Assembly (NCBI GenBank): GCA_029262695.1
Contig: JAJCYV010000020.1
Coordinates: 62,001 to 126,000 of the forward strand
DNA from: Chloroflexota bacterium
Lineage (GTDB): Bacteria > Chloroflexota > Dehalococcoidia > SM23-28-2 > RBG-16-64-32
Direction of reading: 5' to 3'
DNA: 64,000 nucleotides
Shown piece after piece: positions 52,444-64,000 of the stretch; the first letter of the stretch is position 1, and the number at the start of each line of letters is the position of its first letter. The notes beneath the pieces are model-generated. The model saw only the letters and a list, made by a program, of their open reading frames with translations, was not told the DNA's origin and did not search any database. The position numbers and the translations under genes were made by a program.

Positions 52444-53733
52444 CTAAAAGACCGTGTCCCCGCGCAGCATCTGCCTCGCGATGGTGCGGCGCTGGATCTC
52501 GCCCGTGCCGTCCGGAATGCGCAGCGTACGCGCGATGCGGAAGCCCTCGTTCAGTGAAAGCTCGTTGCTCAGACCCATCCCGCCGTGCACCTGGATCGCC
52601 TTGTCATAGGTCTCCTGCGTCTTCTCGACAGCGTAGGCCTTGCACATCGAGATCTCTTTCACGGGGAGCTTGCCGGTAGTCATGGCAGCCTCGATCAGCG
52701 CCGATGTCTGCAGCACCATGTACTTCATCGTGTAGATGTCGATCGCCATGTCCGCCAGCATGAACTGGATCGCCTGGTACTCCGAGATCGGCTTGCCGAA
52801 CGTCTTGCGTTCCTGTGCGTACTCCAGCGAGCGATCGAGTGCGTAGCCGCACATGCCCACGCAGTTGGCGGAGATCGACGTACGCCCTTCGGAGATGCCG
52901 AACATCGCGACCTGGAAGCCCTGGTTCTCGGCACCGATGAGCCGGTCTGCTGGAACGCGCACGTCCTCGAACGTCATCGCGCCGCAGTCGCCGCCGGTGT
53001 GGCCCATCACGGGCAGCACGCCGTCGAAGCTGTAGCCCTGCGCGTCCGTCTCAACGAAGAAGGCGCTGATGCCGCCCTTGTGCTGTGCGGCCATCTCTTC
53101 GTCCGTGATGGCGAAAACGACGGCGTAGTCGGCGTACGGCGAGTTGGTAATCCACGTCTTGCTGCCGTTGATCACCCAATCGTCGCCGTCGCGCTTCGCC
53201 TTCGTCTGCACTCCCCAGACGTCGGAGCCGGCGTTCGCCTCAGTGAGGGCGAAGCAGACGGTCTTCTCACCGCTGGAAATCGACGGTATGAACTCCTTGC
53301 GGACCGTGTCGCTCACAGGGACGAGCATGTGCGACGGTCCATCCACAAAGGAGGCGATCGTCGGCTGGCTAAGGAAGCCCTTCGCCCACGTGATGAGCGG
53401 CCGGCCGGGCCCGTACTTGCGGTACATCGCCTCCTCGACGAACAGCATGATGCGCACGCCCAGGCCGCCACCACCAACGGCTTCCGGCGCAAACATGCCG
53501 TAGTATCCGGCGGCGGCCGACTTCATCCTTACCTGCTTGCGCGCCTCCATGGCCTCAGGCACGGCCTTGCCGCGCTCGTCGAAGAACTTGCGCTCGTCGA
53601 TCAGGAGATCGCCGAGGTCCTTCTCAAGCGGCAGCACCTCGGCGTCGATGAACTGCGTGATACCTGTGACGGCGCCTTTGACGACGTCTCGTATGTCTTC
53701 GGGGATTCCAATCTCTGACGATCCGGTAACCAT
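52444..53733 (-). CDS. Acyl-CoA dehydrogenase
   Basis: 429 residues. FAD/substrate motifs VCFALTEANAGSDVWGVQTK and NGSKTWITNSPYADYAVVF, the helical C-domain GISEGRTSISANCVGMCGYA and QVHGGMGLSNELSLN. At the place of the catalytic Glu in YEGT-type enzymes it has PDGTGEIQ, i.e. Asp, as in ACAD10/11-like members. Oxidises an acyl-CoA with electrons passed to ETF; chain specificity unknown. Confidence 0.88.
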   Translation of the reverse strand: MVTGSSEIGIPEDIRDVVKGAVTGITQFIDAEVLPLEKDLGDLLIDERKFFDERGKAVPEAMEARKQVRMKSAAAGYYGMFAPEAVGGGGLGVRIMLFVEEAMYRKYGPGRPLITWAKGFLSQPTIASFVDGPSHMLVPVSDTVRKEFIPSISSGEKTVCFALTEANAGSDVWGVQTKAKRDGDDWVINGSKTWITNSPYADYAVVFAITDEEMAAQHKGGISAFFVETDAQGYSFDGVLPVMGHTGGDCGAMTFEDVRVPADRLIGAENQGFQVAMFGISEGRTSISANCVGMCGYALDRSLEYAQERKTFGKPISEYQAIQFMLADMAIDIYTMKYMVLQTSALIEAAMTTGKLPVKEISMCKAYAVEKTQETYDKAIQVHGGMGLSNELSLNEGFRIARTLRIPDGTGEIQRRTIARQMLRGDTVF

Positions 53734-53800
53734 GGGGCAGACCTCCTATCGTGAAAGCGCTCACAGTATATCCGGCGCGCGGCGCAGCTTCTACGTGCCG

Positions 53801-54532
53801 TTAGGACTTTGCTGCCGCCAGCGCGTCGCCGATGTCCAGCGCGCCCGTATAGAGAGCCGTGCCGATGATCACGCCCTCGACGCCGATCAGGCGCAGGCGC
53901 TCTACGTGCTCGACCGCCGAAACACCGCCGGAGGCGATCACGGCCATCGGCGAGGGGAGGCCGGCCGCGTGCTCCACGACCTCCTGTATCGCCGGGAAGT
54001 TTGGCCCGCCCAGCATGCCGTCGCGCGAGATGTCCGTGTAGAAGACGCGACGCACGCCGAATTCGGAAAGCTGCCCAACGAAGTCCAGCGCACGCACTTC
54101 CGACGTCTCCCGCCAGCCTTCGGTGGCAACCATCCCGTCCCGCGCGTCAACGCCGACGATGATGCGTTCACGAAAGAGCGAGACGGCGTTCACAAGCGTC
54201 GTCTGGTCTTTGACCGCGGCCGTGCCGATCGCCACGCGGTCCGCGCCGGCCTTCACGTAGCGCTCGATGGCCGAGACCTCGCGCACGCCGCCCCCGACCT
54301 GCACGGCGACGGAGGCCGCCTCGATCACGCGACGGATGACGTCTTCGTTCTGTGGTTTGCCGTCACGGGCGCCGTCCAGGTCGACGACGTGAAGACGCGT
54401 CGCGCCGGCCTTTTCCCAACGCTCCGCCATCTCCACCGGATCATCGGCGAACACGGTCTCTCGCTCGTAGTCACCCTGTTCGAACCGCACGCAACGGCCG
54501 CCACGAATATCGATCGCCGGAATTATCTCCAC
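53801..54532 (-). CDS. hisA: Phosphoribosylformimino-AICAR-phosphate isomerase
   Basis: 243 residues from GTG 54532, chosen because the family starts at VEIIPAIDIRGGRCVR; a TTG ten codons upstream is in frame. Catalytic Asp in PAIDIRGG and in IVGVDARDGMVATEGW; phosphate loops QVGGGVREVS and VIASGGVSAVEHV. Fourth step of histidine synthesis. Confidence 0.92.
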   Translation of the reverse strand: MEIIPAIDIRGGRCVRFEQGDYERETVFADDPVEMAERWEKAGATRLHVVDLDGARDGKPQNEDVIRRVIEAASVAVQVGGGVREVSAIERYVKAGADRVAIGTAAVKDQTTLVNAVSLFRERIIVGVDARDGMVATEGWRETSEVRALDFVGQLSEFGVRRVFYTDISRDGMLGGPNFPAIQEVVEHAAGLPSPMAVIASGGVSAVEHVERLRLIGVEGVIIGTALYTGALDIGDALAAAKS

Positions 54533-54610
54533 GGTAGCTATTTTGTCACGATCTACCCGCAACTAAACGGGCCTTCAAACGTCGTTACTTATGTGAGAAG
54601 GTACGATTTC

Positions 54611-54967
54611 CTACCCGCCGTCGTCGCGTTTTCGCAGCTCTCGTTCAATCATGCGGCGCTCCGCTTCGCGCCCGAGGAGAGAGTCGAAGAGGAAAACGTT
54701 GATAAGGTGCACGCCAAGGATGACGCCCCAGACCAGCGCCACCCACTGCACCCAGAACTCCTCCACGCCCGTCACGATGTCGATCACCAGTAACCCGGCG
54801 ATCACTGTCACGTAGGTCGAGAGGTGGCGGAAGAACCCCATCCGCCTGCGCACGGCGCGCCGCGCCGCACGGTACTCGTCGTCCTGCTGGGAGCGCCCGG
54901 CCCGGAACGAACCGACCGGCGTATCGAACTCCACTCCCTCGAACCCTTCGTCATCGTGAATCGTCAT
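54611..54967 (-). CDS. 2TM-domain protein
   Basis: 118 residues from ATG 54967, overlapping the hisH stop (TGATG). The 2TM domain motif is RRAVRRRMGFFRHLSTYVTV then WVQWVALVWGVILGVHLINV followed by an amphipathic EAERRMIERELRKR. Function unknown; commonly a membrane-tethering domain. Co-transcribed with hisH. Confidence 0.75.
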   Translation of the reverse strand: MTIHDDEGFEGVEFDTPVGSFRAGRSQQDDEYRAARRAVRRRMGFFRHLSTYVTVIAGLLVIDIVTGVEEFWVQWVALVWGVILGVHLINVFLFDSLLGREAERRMIERELRKRDDGG

Positions 54968-55590
54968 CACCCCACCGCCGCGCCCTGTGCCACGCGCAGG
55001 AAGTTCCCGTACAGCTTGAGCCCGTTGTCGCCGCTTTTCTCCGGGTGGAACTGCGTGGCGACGACGTTGTCGCGCGCCACCACCGATGCGAACCGGATCC
55101 CGTAATCCGTCTCGCCGATGACGGCGTCGGCATCGTCCGGCCGCGGGAAGTAGGAGTGCACGAAGTAGAAGTAGGAGCCGTCGCCGATGCCCTCGAAGAT
55201 CGGGTGCTCCCGCGTGATGTGAACCTGGTTCCAGCCCATGTGCGGCACCTTGAGGCCGTCCGGCAGCCGCACGACTCGCCCCGGAAACACGCCGAGGCAT
55301 TCGTGCTCGCCGCCCTCTTCGCTGACGTCGAAAAGCGCCTGTTGCCCCATGCACACGCCCAGGAACGGGCGCCCGGAGTCGATATACTCACGGATCGGCT
55401 CGATGAGCCCGTGCTTGCGCAGGTTTGCCATCGTATCGGCCGCCGCGCCGACGCCCGGCACGATCACCGCGTCGGCGTCCTCCAGGTAGCGCCCCGAGGC
55501 CGTGACCATCGGCCGCACGCCCTGATTCGCCACCGCTTTCGCTACCGAGTGCAGGTTGCCCGCGCCGTAGTCAACGATGACCAGTTTCAC
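54967..55590 (-). CDS. hisH: Imidazole glycerol phosphate synthase, glutaminase subunit
   Basis: 207 residues. Class I glutamine amidotransferase triad: Cys in RPFLGVCMGQQALFD, His and Glu in ATQFHPEKSGDNG. MKLVIVDYGAGNLHSVAKA is the standard HisH start. It supplies ammonia to HisF. Confidence 0.95.
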   Translation of the reverse strand: MKLVIVDYGAGNLHSVAKAVANQGVRPMVTASGRYLEDADAVIVPGVGAAADTMANLRKHGLIEPIREYIDSGRPFLGVCMGQQALFDVSEEGGEHECLGVFPGRVVRLPDGLKVPHMGWNQVHITREHPIFEGIGDGSYFYFVHSYFPRPDDADAVIGETDYGIRFASVVARDNVVATQFHPEKSGDNGLKLYGNFLRVAQGAAVG

Positions 55591-55633
55591 GGCAAAATTG
55601 TAGCACGCGGCGATGCGTCGGCTGTGACGCCGG

Positions 55634-56137
55634 TCACTCGCCGGGCGGCAGCATCAGCTGCATCCAGACGACGTCCAGCCAGCGCTCGAACTTGTACCCG
55701 ACCTCTCGGTCGCGCCCGGCCTCGACGAAGCCGAAACGCTTGTGCAGCGCCTCGCTGACCGGGTTGCCCTCAGTGACGCCGGCCATCAGCGAGTGGAAGC
55801 CGCCCTCTTTCGCCCGCTCGATGAGTTCGGCCAGGAGCAGCGCGCCGACGCCTCGGCCCCGCTGATCCTTGTGGACATAGACCGAATTCTCCGCCGTAAA
55901 GCGATAGGCAACCTTGGGCCGGAATCCACGCAGGCAGCCCCAGCCGACCATCTCACCGCCATCCTCGGCGACGATCACGCAGTGCGGCGGCTTCGTCTCG
56001 CTAAACCATCGCAGCCGCTCGTCGAGAGTCTGCGGCTCGATGTCGAAGGTCGCCGTCGAGTGCAGGATCGCCTCGTTGTAGATCTCGAGGATCGCCGGCA
56101 CGTCGGCTTCTGTCGCCGGGCGAACTATCGCGTCCAT
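55634..56137 (-). CDS. GNAT acetyltransferase, phosphinothricin acetyltransferase (Pat/Bar)-like
   Basis: 167 residues: IVRPATEADVPAILEIYNEA, STATFDIEPQTLDERLRWF and NSVYVHKDQRGRGVGALLLAEL with the acetyl-CoA loop, then GVTEGNPVSEALHKRFGFVE. The layout follows Pat/Bar and YwnH enzymes that acetylate phosphinothricin or methionine sulfoximine. Confidence 0.82.
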   Translation of the reverse strand: MDAIVRPATEADVPAILEIYNEAILHSTATFDIEPQTLDERLRWFSETKPPHCVIVAEDGGEMVGWGCLRGFRPKVAYRFTAENSVYVHKDQRGRGVGALLLAELIERAKEGGFHSLMAGVTEGNPVSEALHKRFGFVEAGRDREVGYKFERWLDVVWMQLMLPPGE

Positions 56138-56139
56138 AG

Positions 56140-59107
<2,968 letters not shown>

Positions 59108-59253
59108 CCAGAACCGGAAGGCTGCTCCCGCTCGTTGTACCTACTGATGGCCTTCCCGCCCCATATTTTGCAGCCTGCACGCTACGTTAGGTACAATCGC
59201 ACAAGCACGCGCCGCCGCGCGCCCCGCGGCTGGTTCGCACTTGGGAGGCCAGG

Positions 59254-60318
59254 TTGCCCTTAAACCCGTTCAACGCCCTCCTGGGGTTGTTCTCACACGA
59301 CGTTGCGATAGACCTCGGGACCGCTAATACGCTGGTGATGGTGAAGGGACGAGGGATCGTCATCGACGAGCCCTCCGTCGTTGCCATTGACCGCGTAAAC
59401 AAGAAGATCCTTGCCATCGGCTCGGAGGCCAAGCGCATGGTGGGCCGCACGCCTGCGGACATCGTCGCCGTGCGGCCTCTGCGCGACGGCGTCATCTCCG
59501 ACTTCAGCGTCACAGAGAAGATGCTGCACTACTTCATCCGCTCCGTTCACGATCAATTCAGCTTCGGACTGCCGCGGCCGCGGGTTTGCATCGGCATCCC
59601 TTCCGGCGTCACGGAAGTTGAGAAGCGCGCCGTCCACGACGCGGCTCTCAACGCCGGTGCGCGCGGCGCGTTCCTGATCGAGGAACCGATGGCGGCAGCG
59701 ATCGGCGCCGGCCTGCCCGTAATGGACCCCGGCGGCTGCATGATCGTCGACGTCGGCGGCGGCACCACGGAGGTCGCCGTGATCTCGATGGGCGGCATCG
59801 TCGTCGCGACGTCGATCCGCACGGCCGGAGACGAGATGGACCAGGACATCATCTCCTACGCCCGGCAGGTACATAACATGCTGATCGGTGAGCGAACGGC
59901 CGAGGAAGTGAAGATGGAGGCCGGCTCGGCCTATCCGCAAGACCACGAGCTGAACATTGAGCTGAGAGGCCGCGACCTGGCGACCGGTCTGCCCAAGTCC
60001 GTCGAGGTCAGCAGCGTCGAGATACGTGACGCGCTGGCCGGCTCGATCAACGCCATCGTCGACTCCGTGCGGCAGACGATCGAGATCACGCCGCCGGAAC
60101 TGGTCGCCGACATCATGAGCACCGGCATCATTCTGGCGGGCGGAGGGGCGCTTGTGCGCGGCCTGGACCGCCGGCTGGCCCAGGACACCCGATTCCCCGT
60201 ATACGTGGCTGAGGAGCCGCTCACGTGCGTCGTACGCGGCGCCGCAGAGGTGCTGGAAGAGGCGGCGATCCTCGAGAAGCTCCAGGCGCGGCTGAACACA
60301 AGAAAAGTGCCCCGATAA
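59254..60318 (+). CDS. mreB: Rod-shape-determining protein MreB
   Basis: 354 residues from TTG 59254 with GGGAGG upstream. Actin-fold signatures: DVAIDLGTANTLVMVKG (phosphate 1), MIVDVGGGTTEVAVISMGG (phosphate 2) and GIILAGGGALVRGLDRRL (adenosine). Forms membrane-associated filaments that guide side-wall synthesis with MreC, MreD and PBP2, all encoded next. Confidence 0.96.
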   Translation: MPLNPFNALLGLFSHDVAIDLGTANTLVMVKGRGIVIDEPSVVAIDRVNKKILAIGSEAKRMVGRTPADIVAVRPLRDGVISDFSVTEKMLHYFIRSVHDQFSFGLPRPRVCIGIPSGVTEVEKRAVHDAALNAGARGAFLIEEPMAAAIGAGLPVMDPGGCMIVDVGGGTTEVAVISMGGIVVATSIRTAGDEMDQDIISYARQVHNMLIGERTAEEVKMEAGSAYPQDHELNIELRGRDLATGLPKSVEVSSVEIRDALAGSINAIVDSVRQTIEITPPELVADIMSTGIILAGGGALVRGLDRRLAQDTRFPVYVAEEPLTCVVRGAAEVLEEAAILEKLQARLNTRKVPR

Positions 60319-60362
60319 GGGGCGGCTGGTGAACGCCACCGGCACTCTGATAGTAGATAACG

Positions 60363-61286
60363 ATGCGAGTAGTCTGGTGGTTCGCGACGCTGACGGTGGT
60401 GAGCTTCGCCACGATCATCCTGTCTGAGGAGAACGCGTTCGATCCCTTCAAGAACGTCACGCTCACCGTCAGCGCACCCGTAGAGAGCGCCGTTCGCGAT
60501 GCCGCCAGTCCGCTGGGCGACATCTACGACGGCATCGCCGACCGCGGCGACCTCGTCCGCGAAAACGAGCGTCTGCGCGAGGAACTCGAGATCCTGCAGG
60601 CACAGCTCGCAGACCAGCAACAGGTGCTCCTGCGCGTCGCCGAGCTGGAAGACGCCCTCCAGGTGAAATCGACCCGGCCGGAGGACCAGCTTCTCGTTGC
60701 CAGCGTCGTCTCGCAGGACCCGTCCGGCCTCAAGCGCTCGATCCTCATCAACCGCGGTCAGGGAGACGGCGTGGACGAGGGCATGGTCGTCCTCTCCCGC
60801 GAGGGCAGCCTCATCGGCACAGTGTCGCACTCGCTCCAGGACTTCGCCTGGATCCGCCTCATCAGCGACCCGGACAGCGCCGTAAACGCCCAGGTGAACA
60901 CGACGACGCCGTCCGCCGGCAGCGACGTGCTGACGCCCGGGACGCCGGCGCCCGGCGACGAGCCCAACTCTGGTGCCACACCGGCCCCCTCCGGCGCACC
61001 GGTGCCCGTGCCGGTCCACGGCGTCGCCAGTGGCGACCTGCGTGACGAGCTTGTCCTGGAACTCTTGCCACCGGAAGCACCGATCGATAGCGGATCGCTT
61101 GTCGTGACGTCCGGCCTCGGCGGGAACTATCCGCCGGGCATCCTCATCGGTAGCGTCACAGTCGTGGAGCTGCGGCCGCAGGCGCCGTTCAAGAAGGCGT
61201 TCGTAGAGCCATCGGCCGGCCTCAGCAGCCTGGACACCGTCCTCGTGCTCATCAGCTTCGAGCCCGCCAGGTTGTCGCCGCCGTGA
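60363..61286 (+). CDS. mreC: Rod-shape-determining protein MreC
   Basis: 307 residues. N-terminal TM helix (about 1-20), a coiled coil (RENERLREELEILQAQLADQ), then the paired beta domain (VASVVSQDPSGLKRSILINR, GMVVLSREGSLIGTVS, LVVTSGLGGNYPPGILIGSV). A Pro/Thr-rich insert (about residues 185-220) splits the beta region and is not present in most MreC proteins. Overlaps mreD by 4 bp. Confidence 0.9.
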   Translation: MRVVWWFATLTVVSFATIILSEENAFDPFKNVTLTVSAPVESAVRDAASPLGDIYDGIADRGDLVRENERLREELEILQAQLADQQQVLLRVAELEDALQVKSTRPEDQLLVASVVSQDPSGLKRSILINRGQGDGVDEGMVVLSREGSLIGTVSHSLQDFAWIRLISDPDSAVNAQVNTTTPSAGSDVLTPGTPAPGDEPNSGATPAPSGAPVPVPVHGVASGDLRDELVLELLPPEAPIDSGSLVVTSGLGGNYPPGILIGSVTVVELRPQAPFKKAFVEPSAGLSSLDTVLVLISFEPARLSPP

Positions 61287-61804
61287 GATATGCCGTCGCC
61301 GCGGTCCTCGCCTGGGCGTTCGCCGTGCTTGACGTCTCCGCGATGCCCTACCTGCACCCGCTGGGCGTCAGCCCAGACCTCGTGCTCATCTTCGCGGTCT
61401 GCTGGGCGATCGTCCGCGGCCACGACGAGGCGATGATCGTCATCCCGATATGCGCCGTGGTACAGGACCTGACGACGAGCGACCCCGTCGGCACATCGCT
61501 GCTCGGGCTCGCGCCAATCGTCCCGCTCACCGTCGCCGTGCGCTTGCGAGAGATCGAGTCCGACTTCCTGCCGGCGGTCGCCACGGTCATGGGCGCGAGC
61601 CTCTGCTACGGCGTCATCAGCATGATGGTGCTGGGCGCGACGGGGCAGGAGATCGCCGTCTTGCATGCGCTCTTCCGGGTCGTCTTGCCTTCGATCGTCA
61701 TCAACGCGCTGTTCACGCCGCTGATCTTCCTCCCGATGCACTGGATCTCGCCGCGGCAGCCGGCCTGGCTCCAGGGCTCGACACGACTGCGGTCATCCAT
61801 ATGA
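61283..61804 (+). CDS. mreD: Rod-shape-determining protein MreD
   Basis: 173 residues with five or six TM helices; GTG start overlapping the mreC stop. ISMPYLHPLG-type N-terminus (DVSAMPYLHPLGVSPDLVLI) and the LQD-like VVQDLTTSDPVGTSLLGLAP are typical of MreD. Membrane component of the elongasome. Confidence 0.88.
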   Translation: MRYAVAAVLAWAFAVLDVSAMPYLHPLGVSPDLVLIFAVCWAIVRGHDEAMIVIPICAVVQDLTTSDPVGTSLLGLAPIVPLTVAVRLREIESDFLPAVATVMGASLCYGVISMMVLGATGQEIAVLHALFRVVLPSIVINALFTPLIFLPMHWISPRQPAWLQGSTRLRSSI

Positions 61805-61814
61805 TCGACGACGT

Positions 61815-64000
61815 ATGAGCTACTTCGAAGGGCGGCGGCGCTGGCGCAGCAGAGAAGCGAAGAAAGAGCGGACGTCATCGGGCCGCAGCGCCTCGATGAC
61901 GGCAGTCATGCGCGGCCTTGTCATCCTCTTGTTCGGCATCCTCGTCATCCAGTTGATCAACCTCCAGGTGATCAAGGGCGAAGAGTATCGCGAGCAGGCG
62001 GAGATCAACGCCTTGCGCGAGATCCCGATTCCAGCCAACCGTGGCCTCGTCTACGACCGCAACGGCACGCTGCTTGTGCAGAACGCAGCCCGCTTCTCCG
62101 CCACCATCATTCCCGGAGACCTGCCCGATCGCGGCGAGGCGACTGCTTACCGAATGATCTCCAACGTCGTCGGCGTGCCCGTCTCCGAGATCGAGGCAAA
62201 GGTCGCCGAGGGGATCGAGAATCAGGGCGAGTTCAGCCCTGCCGTGATCAAGGGCGACCTCGACCGCGAAGTCGCATTGACGCTGATTGAACTCGAGCCG
62301 CACGTGCCGGGCCTGCACGTGCAGGTCGAGCCCTCACGCGACTACCTCACGGGCGACCTCCTCTCGCACATCCTCGGCTACACCGGGCCGATCTCCGCCG
62401 AGGAGTACGCGGTGCTGGGCGCCGATGGCTACCTTTACCAGGACTACCTGGGCAAGAGCGGCGTCGAGCTGGCGTATGAGGACGTCTTGCGGGGCAAGTC
62501 CGGCAAGAAGCTCGTCGAAGTCGACGCTGCCGGCCGCGAGCTGCGCGTAATCTCAGAGAGGCGTCCGATCGACGGCACGAACCTGGTGCTGACGATCGAC
62601 ATCGAGCTGCAGGCCGCCGTGCAGGACATCCTGGCGGAGTACTCGGCCGACTCGGACAACGCGGCCGCCGCCGTCATCGACGTCAAGACAGGCGAGCTCC
62701 TCTCGATGGTCTCCCTCCCGACGTTCGACAACAACCTCTTTACCCGACAAGTCTCTGAGGACGCGCTCGCAGAGCTGATCGAGTCGCCTGGCAAGCCACT
62801 GGTCAACCACGTCATCTCGGACCGCTACCCACCCGGCAGCACGTTCAAGACGATCGTCGGCTCTGCCGCGCTCCAGGAAGGCGTCGCGTCGACGGGCACG
62901 ACGATCGTCAGCCGCGGCTACATCAACGTCGAGAACGAATTCGACCCCAACGTCATCTACGTCTACAGGGATTGGGCGCCGCTGGGCGTCCTCGACTTCT
63001 ACGACGGCATCGCGATGTCGTCCAACGTCTACTTCTACTACCTCGCCGGCGGCTTCTCCGACGAAGGCTTCCGCGGCCTCGGTGCCGACAAGGTGGCGGA
63101 GTACGCCCGGGCGTTCGGCCTCGGTTCGCCCACGGGCATCGACATCGCCGGCGAGTCCGATGGGCTCGTGCCGGACCCAGACTGGAAGCAATCGACTCTC
63201 GGCGAGACCTGGACGATCGGCGACACATACAACTTCGGGATCGGCCAGGGCTACCTGGCGGCGACCCCCATACAGATGCTGCGCGCGATCACCGCGATAG
63301 CGAACGGCGGAACGCTCGTCACGCCGCACCTCGTCACCAAGTACCTGGACAGCCTGGGCAACACACTCGAAACGCTGACCTCCGCCGCAACCACCGTCCC
63401 CGTCGACGCGGCGAACCTGCAGATCGTGGGTGAGGGCATGCGCCAGTCGGTAACCTCCGGCGTCGCTCGCAACGCGGCCGTGGCCGGCGTCACCGTCGCG
63501 GGAAAGACCGGCACGGCAGAGTTCGGAGCGATCCGCGACGACGGCACCTACGAGACTCACGGCTGGTTCGCCGGATACGCACCCGCGGAGGACCCCGAGA
63601 TCGCGGTCGTCGTCTTCGTGCAACGCGGCAGCGGCGGCAGCGACGCCTCGCCGGCCGCCGCCCGCATCTTCGACTACTACTTCAGCGGCGGCGGCCCGAT
63701 CTACGGCCCCGGCAACGTCATCCCCGTCCCCGGCCCCGACCCCGCAGACGTACCTGAAGACACCGCAACCCCGGACGCCACCGCCGCGCCCGCCACGGAC
63801 ATCCCGGAGCCGACCGCCACGCCCGCCGGGGAGCCGACCGCTTCGCCCGCAGGGGAGCCGACGGCATCGCCGGTGCCCGAACCGACCGATCCACCGACCG
63901 AGACGCCCGGGCAGCCACCGCCAGGCACCCCCACCGAACCAGCGCAGCAGACCGCAACACCCGCAGCTACGTTGCCGAACGAGCGCCGGCAGAGCGGAGG
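61815..64000 (+). CDS. mrdA: Penicillin-binding protein 2 (transpeptidase), partial at window end
   Basis: At least 728 codons, running off the right edge. One TM helix (about 34-54), the PBP dimer domain (EIPIPANRGLVYDRNGTLLV), and the transpeptidase domain with active Ser342 in PPGSTFK, S402-S403-N404 in AMSSNVYF and K564-T-G in AGKTGTAEFG. After residue ~640 comes an unusual Pro/Thr tail with repeats such as GEPTASPA. It cross-links peptidoglycan in the rod complex. Starts 11 bp after mreD. Confidence 0.95.
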   Translation, partial: MSYFEGRRRWRSREAKKERTSSGRSASMTAVMRGLVILLFGILVIQLINLQVIKGEEYREQAEINALREIPIPANRGLVYDRNGTLLVQNAARFSATIIPGDLPDRGEATAYRMISNVVGVPVSEIEAKVAEGIENQGEFSPAVIKGDLDREVALTLIELEPHVPGLHVQVEPSRDYLTGDLLSHILGYTGPISAEEYAVLGADGYLYQDYLGKSGVELAYEDVLRGKSGKKLVEVDAAGRELRVISERRPIDGTNLVLTIDIELQAAVQDILAEYSADSDNAAAAVIDVKTGELLSMVSLPTFDNNLFTRQVSEDALAELIESPGKPLVNHVISDRYPPGSTFKTIVGSAALQEGVASTGTTIVSRGYINVENEFDPNVIYVYRDWAPLGVLDFYDGIAMSSNVYFYYLAGGFSDEGFRGLGADKVAEYARAFGLGSPTGIDIAGESDGLVPDPDWKQSTLGETWTIGDTYNFGIGQGYLAATPIQMLRAITAIANGGTLVTPHLVTKYLDSLGNTLETLTSAATTVPVDAANLQIVGEGMRQSVTSGVARNAAVAGVTVAGKTGTAEFGAIRDDGTYETHGWFAGYAPAEDPEIAVVVFVQRGSGGSDASPAAARIFDYYFSGGGPIYGPGNVIPVPGPDPADVPEDTATPDATAAPATDIPEPTATPAGEPTASPAGEPTASPVPEPTDPPTETPGQPPPGTPTEPAQQTATPAATLPNERRQSG

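Overview
The window reads as a bacterial chromosome of high GC content. Gene content (mreBCD with PBP2, a sigma factor paired with a DUF5667-type protein, a sortase, an NAD-dependent formate dehydrogenase, an acnA-icd-mdh-fumarase cluster, dockerin-like and thrombospondin type 3 surface proteins, many TTG/GTG starts) fits a member of the Chloroflexota, perhaps a Dehalococcoidia relative. That placement is inference from gene content; no rRNA is present.

Region 1 (1-22439) is a mobile island, visibly less GC-rich than the rest. Its right edge is a large serine integrase whose 3' end runs into a truncated comM gene, so the island is integrated inside comM; the left end lies outside the window. 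Inside the island, single genes or short operons are separated by an 18-bp inverted motif, consensus CACTAA-N6-TTAGTG. I count eight sites: 87, 3318, 5599, 9463, 9560, 11774, 17222 and 18187. The last lies just upstream of a tyrosine recombinase (18260-19201) that faces away from the array. The geometry resembles an integron, but the sites are short and look like dif sites rather than attC. Cargo units from left to right: a seven-bladed FG-GAP protein; a dockerin-like/TSP3 protein; a nitrilase-fold protein with two regulators; a tRNA-Gly 3' fragment; a NYN nuclease-TM-beta/gamma-crystallin protein; a four-gene operon (N6 methyltransferase, double-GHKL kinase-like ATPase, receiver protein, metallo-beta-lactamase protein); and a helical protein of unknown function. 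This cassette array and the four-gene operon are the best candidates for an undescribed system.

Region 2 (22402-39927) is ordinary chromosome with scars. It holds the comM remnant, a lipoprotein, a K+ channel bracketed by a 74-bp duplication, two hydrolases, a GNAT protein, DUF167, MBL proteins and a sortase. A strong sigma-70 promoter then drives an unrecognised structured RNA, preceded by four 20-bp repeats that match the operator of the neighbouring TetR gene. Formate dehydrogenase, tRNA-Gln, tRNA-Glu, an MFS transporter, a ThDP enzyme, the sigma/DUF5667 pair and a second tRNA-Glu follow.

Region 3 (39928-42443) is a small accessory patch next to tRNA-Glu with two excisionase-like HTH proteins and a methyltransferase.

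Region 4 (42444-64000) is dense core metabolism. A TCA-cycle run (aconitase, MBL protein, isocitrate dehydrogenase, malate dehydrogenase, two-subunit fumarase) is followed by histidine genes (hisI, hisF, hisA, hisH) mixed with a TauE-type permease and an acyl-CoA dehydrogenase. Then come ligA, a nuclease lipoprotein and the cell-shape cluster mreB-mreC-mreD-PBP2, which runs off the right edge. Palindromic and heptad intergenic repeats recur in regions 2 and 4.
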